Shown here: piece after piece, positions 1 through 5,979 of the stretch
Numbering within the stretch: the stretch's first letter is position 1
How the letters are laid out: the number at the start of each line of letters is the position of its first letter
From: Actinomycetota bacterium
GTDB lineage: Bacteria > Actinomycetota > Thermoleophilia > UBA2241
Direction: 5' to 3'
Length of the DNA stretch: 11,248 bases
NCBI GenBank assembly: GCA_003157715.1
Contig: PMKK01000341.1
Span: 1 to 11,248, forward strand
Position numbers and translations under genes: made by a program
The notes under the pieces: model-generated
Database searches by the model: none
What the model was told of the DNA's origin: nothing
What the model saw: only the letters and a program-made list of their open reading frames with translations

Positions 1-444
1 CCAGACGGCCTGGTAGGCCACGACCGCGGCGAAGACGGCGGTCAGCGCGAGAGCGGCAATGAGCGCCGAGGGGCGCCGCCGCAGGCGCCACAGCAGCAGG
101 ACCCCGACGCTGACGATGCCGATCTTGAAGACGGCCGCGGTCAGCGTGCCCTCGTGGAGGAAGTAGGCCATCACGCCGTTGGACTCGGTGGCGAAACCCA
201 GCCACAGCGAGTACCGGGTGAGCAGCAGATCGGCGGCGTTCAGCACCCAGAGCTCGAGCAGCAGCCAGAAGAGAAGCTGCTCGCCCGATATACCGTGACG
301 CGCGAGAAAGTCTGTCGGCGCCGCCGGCACGTTCGGCAGCCAGGCGTCCGGCGGCGAGGCGTCCCGCAACGAGGCGCCCGGCAACGACGTGCCCGGCGGT
401 GGTGCTGTTCGCAACGCGGCATCGTCGCGTTCGAGACCGCTCAT
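1..444 (-). CDS. DUF5658-like integral membrane protein, C-terminus cut by window edge
   Basis: The 148 visible residues start at ATG 444 and stay open to the left edge, so the C-terminus is missing. Residues 1-45 are a Pro/Ala/Ser-rich, probably cytoplasmic tail with a loose repeat (PGTSLPGASLRDAS). Three hydrophobic segments follow, at about 57-83, 91-120 and 126-148. The pattern LNAADLLLT (69-77), then ESN (87-89), then FKIG (106-109), then a cluster of arginines after the second helix matches my recollection of DUF5658 membrane proteins, which have no established function. The start codon overlaps the stop of the upstream propeller gene as ATGA (441-444), so the two are probably translationally coupled and may act together at the membrane. 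The family call is from motif memory; being a multi-pass membrane protein is much surer. Confidence 0.72.
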   Translation of the reverse strand, partial: MSGLERDDAALRTAPPPGTSLPGASLRDASPPDAWLPNVPAAPTDFLARHGISGEQLLFWLLLELWVLNAADLLLTRYSLWLGFATESNGVMAYFLHEGTLTAAVFKIGIVSVGVLLLWRLRRRPSALIAALALTAVFAAVVAYQAVW

Positions 445-1415
445 CGGGGCAGTCTCGATGTCTCGATCGACGACTGCGACCCTCTGCCGGCCCACCAGGC
501 GACGCGGTCGCCACTGACCATCACCGACTCGACACTCTGGGGCACGCGGGCGATCAGAAACGCCCCGCCGCCGGCCAGACGACGGCCCATGACGACGGCG
601 CCGCCGCCCTCGGCGGCCGACTGTGCCCAGACGACCGTGGAGCCGTCGAAGGCGGGTGCGCCGAGGCCGCGGCCGGCGGCGATCTGGCGGGAGCTGAGGG
701 TGCGCAGGTCGTAGGTGCTGATCGTAGCCACCGCGCTGCGTTTTTCGGTCCGCAACCAGGCGAGCGTACCGTCGGCGAGGATGGGAGTCTCGAAGACCGC
801 CCCCGAAGTCTGGCCCGGCAGCGCGAGACTGCTCGTCGCACCGTCGGCCGTGTCGAGCACCGTCAGCGTGAAGAGCCCCCCGGGCTGACTCTGGTGCGAC
901 CAGACGACGAGCGCGCCATCGGCCAGCAGGAACGGGCCGAGACCGCTGCCGGTGGCCAGCACGCGTCGGTGGCCGCTCGCGATGTCGCAGGCCACGACCG
1001 CGGTGGCGCTACCCTGTCCTCTCAGCCAGTAGACGGTCGAGCCGGCTATCGCCGGGGTGTCCAGATAGGCGCTCGTTTCCAGCAGGCGCTGGCGGCGGTG
1101 TGTCGAGAAACCGTACGCGAAGACCAGGGTCTTCTCTTGAATTCCCGGGGTGTACTGCACCCACATCGCGGCGCTCGGCGACACGGCCGGCGGTGTGAGC
1201 GACTGGGCGTCGCCCGCGTTGCCGATCAGCCTGCTCCTGCCGGAGCGCAGGTCCATGGTGATCGTGTACGGCCCGGACTGCCAGGCGAGGTGGTCGCCCG
1301 CCATGACGGGTTCGTCGATCCCGAGATACGGCTGGGTCACGCGCCAGCCGCGAGCCGTCTTCACGGCGTGCGGACGCCAGTCCGTGTGGGTCTGTTCAAG
1401 GGCGAAACCCGCCAC
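441..1415 (-). CDS. Membrane-anchored beta-propeller-like (TolB/WD-type) protein
   Basis: From GTG 1415 the product is 324 residues. It shows repeated blade-like units in which a Val-x-Trp strand is followed by a polar turn and a DLRSG/DTADG/DLRT-type turn: MAGDHLAWQSG near 38-48, STVYWLRG near 126-133, GALVVWS near 167-173, GTLAWLR near 216-222, STVVWAQS near 259-266 and GDRVAWWAG near 307-315. This is typical of extracytoplasmic TolB-like propellers used for binding or scaffolding; no catalytic residues are evident. The reading frame continues upstream into a hydrophobic stretch (LLAAALVVVAGAIVGVAGFA) that would make a good signal anchor, but no ATG, GTG or TTG precedes it before the in-frame TAG near 1531. 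Translation may start at CTG 1478, or an indel may be present. Starting at GTG 1415 would cut the anchor in half. It is coupled to the downstream membrane gene. Confidence 0.62.
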   Translation of the reverse strand: MAGFALEQTHTDWRPHAVKTARGWRVTQPYLGIDEPVMAGDHLAWQSGPYTITMDLRSGRSRLIGNAGDAQSLTPPAVSPSAAMWVQYTPGIQEKTLVFAYGFSTHRRQRLLETSAYLDTPAIAGSTVYWLRGQGSATAVVACDIASGHRRVLATGSGLGPFLLADGALVVWSHQSQPGGLFTLTVLDTADGATSSLALPGQTSGAVFETPILADGTLAWLRTEKRSAVATISTYDLRTLSSRQIAAGRGLGAPAFDGSTVVWAQSAAEGGGAVVMGRRLAGGGAFLIARVPQSVESVMVSGDRVAWWAGRGSQSSIETSRLPR

Positions 1416-1548
1416 ACCGACAATGGCGCCGGCTACGACGACGAGCGCGGCGGCCAGCAGCGTGCGTGTGGTGCTCAGCTCGGATGAGCGCGTGTGGTCC
1501 TCCCTGACACATCGACCAAGGTCGTCTCTCTATCGACCCGCGGAGCCC

Positions 1549-1604
1549 GCGACCTGAGCGACGGCTGGGCGACCTTGAGCGACGGCTGGGCGACCTGAGC
1601 GACC
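1549..1604. repeat. Helically phased hexamer array upstream of the propeller gene
   Basis: Six copies of GCGAC[C/G] start at 1549, 1558, 1569, 1579, 1590 and 1599, giving spacings of 9, 11, 10, 11 and 9 bp. At a larger scale this is a tandem repeat of 20-21 bp (unit GACCTGAGCGACGGCTGGGC) in about 2.6 copies. It lies 70-125 bp upstream of the likely start of the minus-strand propeller gene, where promoter or operator elements would sit. A cooperative protein-binding array is an inference; slippage-generated repeats are the alternative. Confidence 0.6.
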
Positions 1605-1647
1605 ACTCGGGTGCCGCAAGGGGGGCGGGGGGTGCGGAGCCCGCCGT

Positions 1648-1678
1648 GGCCGGGGCGGTTGTAGCGTCCGCCCCGGCC
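1648..1678 (-). terminator. GC-rich hairpin downstream of the CMD-family gene
   Basis: A perfect 11-bp stem (GGCCGGGGCGG, 1648-1658, with CCGCCCCGGCC, 1668-1678) closes a 9-nt loop. It lies just beyond the stop of the minus-strand gene ending at 1681. There is no T-tract, so intrinsic termination is possible but unproven. Confidence 0.45.
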
Positions 1679-1680
1679 GG

Positions 1681-2007
1681 TCACGCGGGCTCGTCGAAGG
1701 CCGCGAGGGCGGCGGGCAGCGCCTGGGTGACGGCGTTACCGACCGCCGGCAGCCCCACGAGGATCGCCGAGATCACCTCGTCGCGGGTCGCGCCCAGCGA
1801 CTTGGCATGACGCGCGTGAAAGGGCACGCCGCTCGTCAGCCGGACCGCGGCGAGGACGGCGAGATAGGCGAGCGCCTCTGTCTTGTCGTCGAGGGCGCTG
1901 GCTGCATCCAGCCGCTGTACGGCGTCCATCCAGGCGCCGGCGTGGGCTGGAGCTTCGTGCAGAAAGGCCTGAAAGGCGTCGCTGACTGCGGGCAGGTCGT
2001 CGTCCAC
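1681..2007 (-). CDS. Carboxymuconolactone decarboxylase (AhpD-like) family protein lacking the CxxC
   Basis: This is a 108-residue, all-helical protein. The core (42-80) matches the CMD/AhpD fold: E44, a helix rich in Ala/Leu, then TSGVPFHARHAKSLGATRDE. H64 and the GAT turn (72-74) fall where the family has CxxCxxxH and GAT, but the two cysteine positions are L57 and G60. It therefore cannot do AhpD-type disulfide chemistry; the true reaction is unknown. I chose GTG 2007 because a near-perfect Shine-Dalgarno AAGGAGG lies 5 nt upstream. The frame is open further upstream, to 2160, but those residues are unlike the family. It is a single gene, divergent from the aminotransferase, with a hairpin after its stop. 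Confidence 0.8.
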   Translation of the reverse strand: MDDDLPAVSDAFQAFLHEAPAHAGAWMDAVQRLDAASALDDKTEALAYLAVLAAVRLTSGVPFHARHAKSLGATRDEVISAILVGLPAVGNAVTQALPAALAAFDEPA

Positions 2008-2201
2008 GAGATCCTCCTTGGCGGTCGCTTGCGACGAGCATCCTATCGGACAGCATGGCGAGCGTGGCGCGCCCGGCTGGGTGGTTTTGCCAGTGCCCCA
2101 GGCTGCGGGCGGCCGGGCGACACGGTACAATCGCGCGCACACCCACCACAACACCAGCACGCGAACCGATAAGCAACGTCACTCGAAGGGTGGTCGATAC
2201 C
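2008..2201. promoter_or_regulatory. Divergent intergenic region with a possible plus-strand -10 box
   Basis: This 194-bp gap separates two divergent genes and must hold both promoters. On the plus strand TACAAT (2126-2131) resembles a -10 box about 70 bp before the aminotransferase start, but no good -35 lies 16-18 bp upstream. On the minus strand TAGGAT (2045-2040) is a weaker -10 candidate for the CMD gene. No riboswitch or operator palindrome was recognised. Confidence 0.25.
2013..2019 (-). promoter_or_regulatory. Shine-Dalgarno site that fixes the CMD-family start
   Basis: AAGGAGG on the minus strand, 5 nt before GTG 2007. It decides the start against a longer upstream reading frame. Confidence 0.8.
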
Positions 2202-3497
2202 ATGGGTGTCCAGGACCAATACCGCGACTACGTCATGACCGGCTTCGTCAAGCGCATCGAGCCGGTCGTGGTCGACCACGGCGAGGGCGCCAAGCTCTAC
2301 GATGCCGACGGCAAGGAGTATGTCGACTGTTTCGCCGGCATATCGGTGACCAACGCCGGGCACCACAACGTGGCCATCCTCGAGGCCGCCAAGGCGCAGG
2401 CCGACAAGATCGTCCATGCCTGCAGCTACGTCTACTACGTGCCCACCGTCGGCGCTCTGGCCGAGAAGCTCGCCGAGATCACCCCCGGTGACCTCAAGAA
2501 GAGCTTCTTCTGTAACTCCGGCGCCGAAGCCAACGAAGGCGCCCTGCGGCTCGCCAAGCGCTACTCGGGCAAGACCGAGCTCGTGGCCCTCGAGTCGAGC
2601 TTCCACGGCCGTACCTACGCGACGCTCTCGATCACCGGCAACTCCGGCCGCAAGAAGGGCGGCGGCCCCTACATGCCGGGCGTCTCTTTTGCGACCACGC
2701 CGTACTGCTACCGCTGTCCCCTCGGCCTCGACAAGCAAACGTGCGGCCTGGCCTGCGCCGAGCGCCTGCGCGAGGTCATCCGCCTGCACCTGTCGGGTGA
2801 CGGCTGCGCCTTCATCGCCGAGCCGGTGATGGGCGAGGGCGGCATCATCGTGCCGCCCGACGGCTACTTCGCGGCCGTCAAGAGCATCCTCGACGACGAA
2901 GGCATGCTCTTCATCGCCGACGAGGTGCAGTGCGGCTTCGGGCGTACCGGCAAGTTCTTCGCCATCGAGTACTCCGGCATCGTGCCCGACATCATCACCA
3001 TGGCCAAGGGTATCGCCGACGGCTGGCCGCTGGGCGCCTTCACGGCGCGCGCCGAGATCGCCGACTCCTTCCAGGTGGGCGACCACCTCTCGACCTTCGG
3101 CGGCAATCCCGTGAGCTGCGCCGCCTCGCTGGCCAACATCGACTTCATGCAGTCGACCGACCTGCCGGGTCAGGCCGCGGTCAAGGGAGAGAAGCTGATG
3201 GCACGCTTCCGCGCTCACGCCGAGCACGAACCGCTGATCGGCGACGTGCGCGGCAGAGGCCTCATGATCGGTATCGAACTGGTCAAGGACCGCGAGTCCA
3301 AGACCTTCGCGACCGCCGAAGCCGGGTTCGTGCGCAACTACTGCCTCGAGCACGGCGTGCTGATCGGCGTGGGCGGCAACTTCGGCAACGTGCTGCGGCT
3401 GCAGCCGCCGCTCGTGATCGACGACTCCGAGCTCGATACGGTGTTCGCGACCATCGCCGAGGCCCTCGAAGCCTCGCGTCAGTCGGCGGCCGTCTGA
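2202..3497 (+). CDS. Class III PLP-dependent aminotransferase (AGXT2/GabT-like)
   Basis: The 431-residue, full-length fold-type I aminotransferase transfers an amino group from an omega- or alpha-amino donor to an oxoacid; the substrates cannot be read from sequence. Visible landmarks are the phosphate-binding SGAEAN (106-111), aromatic/His HGRTYATLS (135-143), EPVMGEGG (207-214), the cofactor-ring aspartate D240 in IADEVQCGFGRTG, the Schiff-base lysine K269 in TMAKGIADGWPLGAF, and STFGGNPVSCAA (297-308). The segment PYCYRCPLG with downstream CGLAC gives four clustered cysteines (169, 172, 181, 185). As I recall, that is a trait of the bacterial alanine-glyoxylate aminotransferase 2-like branch rather than classical GabT. 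ATG 2202 has a GAAGGGTGG purine-rich stretch about 8 nt upstream, and the family's N-terminal region begins right after it, so upstream in-frame sequence was excluded. It is followed by a strong hairpin and is probably monocistronic. Confidence 0.92.
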   Translation: MGVQDQYRDYVMTGFVKRIEPVVVDHGEGAKLYDADGKEYVDCFAGISVTNAGHHNVAILEAAKAQADKIVHACSYVYYVPTVGALAEKLAEITPGDLKKSFFCNSGAEANEGALRLAKRYSGKTELVALESSFHGRTYATLSITGNSGRKKGGGPYMPGVSFATTPYCYRCPLGLDKQTCGLACAERLREVIRLHLSGDGCAFIAEPVMGEGGIIVPPDGYFAAVKSILDDEGMLFIADEVQCGFGRTGKFFAIEYSGIVPDIITMAKGIADGWPLGAFTARAEIADSFQVGDHLSTFGGNPVSCAASLANIDFMQSTDLPGQAAVKGEKLMARFRAHAEHEPLIGDVRGRGLMIGIELVKDRESKTFATAEAGFVRNYCLEHGVLIGVGGNFGNVLRLQPPLVIDDSELDTVFATIAEALEASRQSAAV

Positions 3498-3516
3498 GGG
3501 CGGCGGGCCCTGGTGC

Positions 3517-3552
3517 CCGGCGGGGTGCGGCCGTGAGGCCGCACCCCGCCGG
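3517..3552 (+). terminator. 16-bp perfect hairpin with GNRA-type loop after the aminotransferase gene
   Basis: Sequence 3517-3532 pairs perfectly with 3537-3552 around a GTGA tetraloop (a GNRA loop in the plus-strand RNA), 20 nt after the aminotransferase stop. Only a short TT follows, so it may act as a stabilising 3' end or a GC-rich terminator rather than a canonical stem plus U-tract. Confidence 0.7.
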
Positions 3553-3622
3553 CTGCCGTTGAACCCGACAGCCGCCGGGTCTGGCATCGTCGCGGCAGAT
3601 AAGGCAAAGTAGGGCGGTGGGC

Positions 3623-3928
3623 ATGAACGACGACATGGACTGGCGCGACGGTTCCGTGCAGCGCACGCTGCCCGAGGGCGTCGGCCTGGAATGGTCGCGC
3701 TCTCGCTCTCGCGGCCGTCACCGGCCGCGGCGGCGCATTCCCTGGAAGGTGCTGCTCGGTCTCGTGGTCATCGCCGTCGGCATCGTCCTGTGGCTCGAGA
3801 ACCGCGGTCAGGTGCACCTCACCTTCCTGTCGGTCCACGTAACGGCGCCGCTCTGGGTGCTCGCCATCGCCAACCTCGTGCTCGGCGTGATCCTGGGCGT
3901 CGCCTTCATGGGTCGCTCGCGGCGTTAG
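3623..3928 (+). CDS. Small LapA-domain (DUF1049-like) membrane protein
   Basis: The product is 101 residues. A charged N-terminus ends in an Arg-rich stretch (RSRSRGRHRPRRR, about 26-38), followed by two membrane helices at about 42-58 and 76-96 with the connecting motif LENRGQVHLTFL between them. The order Arg cluster, helix, EN..QxV.l.fl, second helix, basic end is characteristic of the LapA/YciS domain, which in enterobacteria works in envelope lipopolysaccharide homeostasis. In a probable Gram-positive-type genome that role cannot apply directly, so the function is unknown. ATG 3623 has AGGGCGG 5 nt upstream; the in-frame GTG at 3617 is possible but sits almost on that site. Its stop TAG is in the same frame as the downstream endonuclease gene. 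Confidence 0.78.
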   Translation: MNDDMDWRDGSVQRTLPEGVGLEWSRSRSRGRHRPRRRIPWKVLLGLVVIAVGIVLWLENRGQVHLTFLSVHVTAPLWVLAIANLVLGVILGVAFMGRSRR

Positions 3929-4066
3929 CCGCGAGGACGACGACCGCCTGACCGACGTGCCGGCGACCATCCCCTCGCGAAGGCGACGACCGTAGACGGA
4001 CTGCGCCCTGTCTCTGCCGCGGCCCCCGTCGCTCCGGCCCTGCGCCGTCGGCGGCTGCGCGCGGTC

Positions 4067-4705
4067 GTGGCACGGCTCGACCAGGCATACGGCCGGCCTC
4101 TGCTGGCGGCGCGGTTTCCGCCGGTCGGTGAGCTCGTCTACACGGTCCTGTCGCAAAACACCGCCGACGTCAACACCGACCGCACCTATGCCGCGCTACG
4201 CCGCCGGTTTCCGACCTGGAGCGAGGTGCGCGACGCGCCCGTCGCAGAGGTCCAGCAGGCCATCGCGGCGGGCGGCCTGTCGCACATCAAGGCACCGCGC
4301 ATCGGCGCCATCCTGCGGGCCTTGAGCGAGGCGGGCGGCGAGCCCGACCTCGGGCTGCTCGACGGCCTCGACGACGACGACGCCCTCGCCTACCTGCAAA
4401 GTCTGCCCGGCGTGGGCCCCAAGACGGCCGCCTGCGTGCTGCTGTTCTCGCTGGGCCGGCCGGTGATGCCGGTCGATACCCATGTGCATCGCGTCTCGAG
4501 CCGCCTCGGTCTGATCGAGGCTCGCCTGACCGCCGTTGCCGCCCACGGCGTGCTGACGGCGCTGGCCGGACCGGCGGCCGCCGACATCTACGCCGCTCAC
4601 GTCGACTTCGTGCGCCACGGGCGGCGCGTCTGTCACGCCCGGCGGCCGGCCTGCGGGACCTGCCCGCTCAACGACCTCTGTCCCAGCGCCGGCTCGTTTT
4701 CGTAA
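4067..4705 (+). CDS. nth: Endonuclease III-type DNA glycosylase/AP lyase with [4Fe-4S] cluster
   Basis: The enzyme removes oxidised pyrimidines and cleaves the abasic site in base-excision repair. All diagnostic parts are present: VLSQNTADVNTDR (27-39), helix-hairpin-helix LPGVGPKTA with catalytic lysine K119, VDTHVHRVSSRLGL with catalytic aspartate D137, and a C-terminal C-x6-C-x2-C-x5-C iron-sulfur loop (C189, C196, C199, C205). From GTG 4067 it is 212 residues, close to the family norm. The preceding in-frame residues (LRRRRLRAVVARLDQAYG) look like the start of the first helix, yet no ATG, GTG or TTG occurs upstream until the TAG at 3926; only CTG codons (4001, 4040, 4055) are available. 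The GTG has no clear ribosome site, so the true N-terminus is uncertain. The gene family is certain; exact substrate preference (Nth versus a related HhH-GPD branch) is not. Confidence 0.9.
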   Translation: MARLDQAYGRPLLAARFPPVGELVYTVLSQNTADVNTDRTYAALRRRFPTWSEVRDAPVAEVQQAIAAGGLSHIKAPRIGAILRALSEAGGEPDLGLLDGLDDDDALAYLQSLPGVGPKTAACVLLFSLGRPVMPVDTHVHRVSSRLGLIEARLTAVAAHGVLTALAGPAAADIYAAHVDFVRHGRRVCHARRPACGTCPLNDLCPSAGSFS

Positions 4706-4763
4706 GGTCGCGCCGGGGCATGTGGTGCCTTGAGAGCGTGACCGGCCGGAGGGAAGAGCAGAG

Positions 4764-4919
4764 ATGACGAAGCTCCGTAACGAGTTCCCCGGGAAGGAAT
4801 GGAAGCACTGCTGCGGCAAGGGCTGCAAGAAGTGCGACATCCACAACGCCTACCTCGACGCCTACGGCAAGAAGGAAGGCGAGAAGAAGTTCGCCAAAGA
4901 CCACGCCAAGATGCACTGA
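4764..4919 (+). CDS. 51-residue cysteine-rich basic protein, probable metal-binding knuckle
   Basis: ATG 4764 opens a 51-codon frame with GGAGGGA about 9-11 nt upstream. The N-terminus (residues 1-14) leads into HCCGKGCKKCDIHNAY (15-30), giving cysteines 16, 17, 21 and 24 in a CCxxxCxxC arrangement with flanking histidines, well placed for Zn2+ or another metal. The rest is a Lys/Glu-rich amphipathic helix (YGKKEGEKKFAKDHAK). Codon use is strongly G/C-ending (AAG, GAG, GGC, GCC), as in neighbouring real genes, which supports it being coding. I do not recognise a named family with confidence; the CCGxGC core faintly recalls oxidoreductase-like Cys-rich domains. It follows the endonuclease gene by 58 nt and may be cotranscribed. 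Its stop lies inside a strong hairpin. Confidence 0.72.
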   Translation: MTKLRNEFPGKEWKHCCGKGCKKCDIHNAYLDAYGKKEGEKKFAKDHAKMH

Positions 4920-4955
4920 GGCGGCGGCGGGGGAGACCCTGCCACCGCCTCAGTG
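4914..4955. terminator. Long hairpin between convergent genes, overlapping the small gene's stop codon
   Basis: Positions 4914-4932 pair with 4937-4955: 11 bp perfect, one C-A mismatch, 3 bp, one G-T pair, then 3 bp, closing a GAGA (GNRA-type) loop on the plus strand. The stem includes the TGA stop (4917-4919) of the cysteine-rich gene. Lying between convergent genes, it could serve as a bidirectional terminator. It has no T-tract. Confidence 0.68.
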
Positions 4956-4985
4956 AGCCGCTGCCTCAGTGAGCCGCTGCCTCAG
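4948..4985. repeat. 16-bp tandem repeat, 2.4 copies
   Basis: CCTCAGTGAGCCGCTG occurs at 4948-4963 and again exactly at 4964-4979, followed by the first six bases at 4980-4985. The first copy forms the distal arm of the hairpin ending at 4955, so the second copy could offer an alternative pairing partner. It lies between the convergent cysteine-rich and ppk2 genes. Confidence 0.8.
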
Positions 4986-5041
4986 CGATCGCTCCGCGAG
5001 ACCAGTGCCGAGGCGCGGTTCACGAGGGGGCGCGACGAGGC

Positions 5042-5869
5042 CTAGAAGATCTCTGGTACGAAGGTTTGGTTCTCGTAGGGCGGGCGCATGTAGCCCTTGT
5101 CCTCGCGGCGCGGCGGCAGCTTGAACGGCTTGGGCGTGAGGTCTTTGTAGGGGATCACGCTCAGCAGATGCGAGATCACGTTCAGCCGGGCGCGCTTCTT
5201 GTCGTCGGAGTTCACGACGAACCAGGGCGAGCGCTTGGTGTCGGTATAGTGGAACATCTCGTCCTTGGCGCGCGAGTACTCGACCCACTTGTTCCAGCTC
5301 TCCAAGTCCATCTCCGAGATCTTCCAGCGCTTGGTGGGATCCTGGATGCGGTCCTTGAAACGCTTCTCCTGCTCCTCGTCGCTCACGCTGAACCAGTACT
5401 TGATCAGGATGATGCCGCTGCGGATGAGCATCTCCTCGAACGGTGGGCACGAGCGAAAGAACTCGTTGGTGTCCTCTTCGCTGCAGAAGCCCATGACGCG
5501 CTCGACGCCGGGACGGTTGTACCAGGAGCGGTCGAAGATGACCCACTCGCCGCCGGCCGGAAGGTGGGCCACATAGCGCTGGAAGTACCACTCGCTTTTC
5601 TCGCGCTCGGTCGGCACGCCCAGAGCCACGACGCGCACGGTGCGCGGGTTGAGCGTCTCGGTCACGCGCTTGATGGTGCCGCCCTTGCCGGCGGCATCGC
5701 GGCCTTCGAAGATGGTGACGACCTTGAGGCCGTTGGTGCGGATCCATTCCTGCAGCTTGACGAGCTCGATCTGCAGTTTGCCGAGCTCTTTGAAGTACGA
5801 GGCGTCGTCGAGCTTCTTGCGCTGTTTGGGCTCGACGTCGCCCGAGTTGTCGGTCTTGTCGGCTGGCAC
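5042..5869 (-). CDS. ppk2: Polyphosphate kinase 2, class I
   Basis: PPK2 transfers phosphate between polyphosphate and nucleoside diphosphates, usually to regenerate ATP or GTP. The 275-residue protein is a full single PPK2 domain. It has P-loop EGRDAAGKGG (55-64) with K62, Walker B FDRSWYNR (112-119), lid-region motifs KRFKDRIQDPTKRWKIS (169-185), and the family C-terminal SPWFVVNSDDKKRARLN (214-230). One-domain length and the intact D/R set suggest class I, mainly NDP phosphorylation; class cannot be fixed without alignment. GTG 5869 has GGAAGGGG 7 nt upstream. The first 20 residues are a charged, probably flexible tail. It is divergent from the ppx gene across 110 bp and convergent with the cysteine-rich gene. 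Confidence 0.95.
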   Translation of the reverse strand: MPADKTDNSGDVEPKQRKKLDDASYFKELGKLQIELVKLQEWIRTNGLKVVTIFEGRDAAGKGGTIKRVTETLNPRTVRVVALGVPTEREKSEWYFQRYVAHLPAGGEWVIFDRSWYNRPGVERVMGFCSEEDTNEFFRSCPPFEEMLIRSGIILIKYWFSVSDEEQEKRFKDRIQDPTKRWKISEMDLESWNKWVEYSRAKDEMFHYTDTKRSPWFVVNSDDKKRARLNVISHLLSVIPYKDLTPKPFKLPPRREDKGYMRPPYENQTFVPEIF

Positions 5870-5979
5870 GTCTCGTCCCCTTCCGTTGCTCGCGACCGCG
5901 GCGGCGTCGCCTCATCTGGTGCGAAAGTCAGTCTACGCCACCGGCCACGGTTCACGACATACCGTCGTTTGGGGATAGG
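5870..5979. promoter_or_regulatory. Divergent ppk2/ppx promoter region
   Basis: This 110-bp spacer must hold promoters for both polyphosphate genes. The best minus-strand -10 candidate is TAGACT near 5935-5930; the plus strand has TTCACG near 5951 as a weak -35. None scores well by eye, and no clear pho-box-like direct repeat was found. The shared spacer allows joint control of a polyP-using and a polyP-degrading enzyme. Confidence 0.3.

Noticed and set aside
399..1487. Long plus-strand open frame across the propeller gene
   Set aside because: Arg/Gly-rich composition and no domain; the opposite strand has consistent beta-propeller repeats.
1475..1684. 69-codon minus-strand frame reading VAQPSLKVAQPSLR
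   Set aside because: It is a translation of the tandem hexamer array and the terminator-like hairpin; no ribosome site, no homology recognised.
2008..2160. N-terminal extension of the CMD-family protein
   Set aside because: Frame is open but an AAGGAGG site fixes GTG 2007, and the extra residues do not resemble the family.
2043..3587. 514-codon minus-strand open frame opposite the aminotransferase gene
   Set aside because: Antisense shadow caused by high GC; the product is low-complexity and has no motifs, while the plus strand has a complete aminotransferase.
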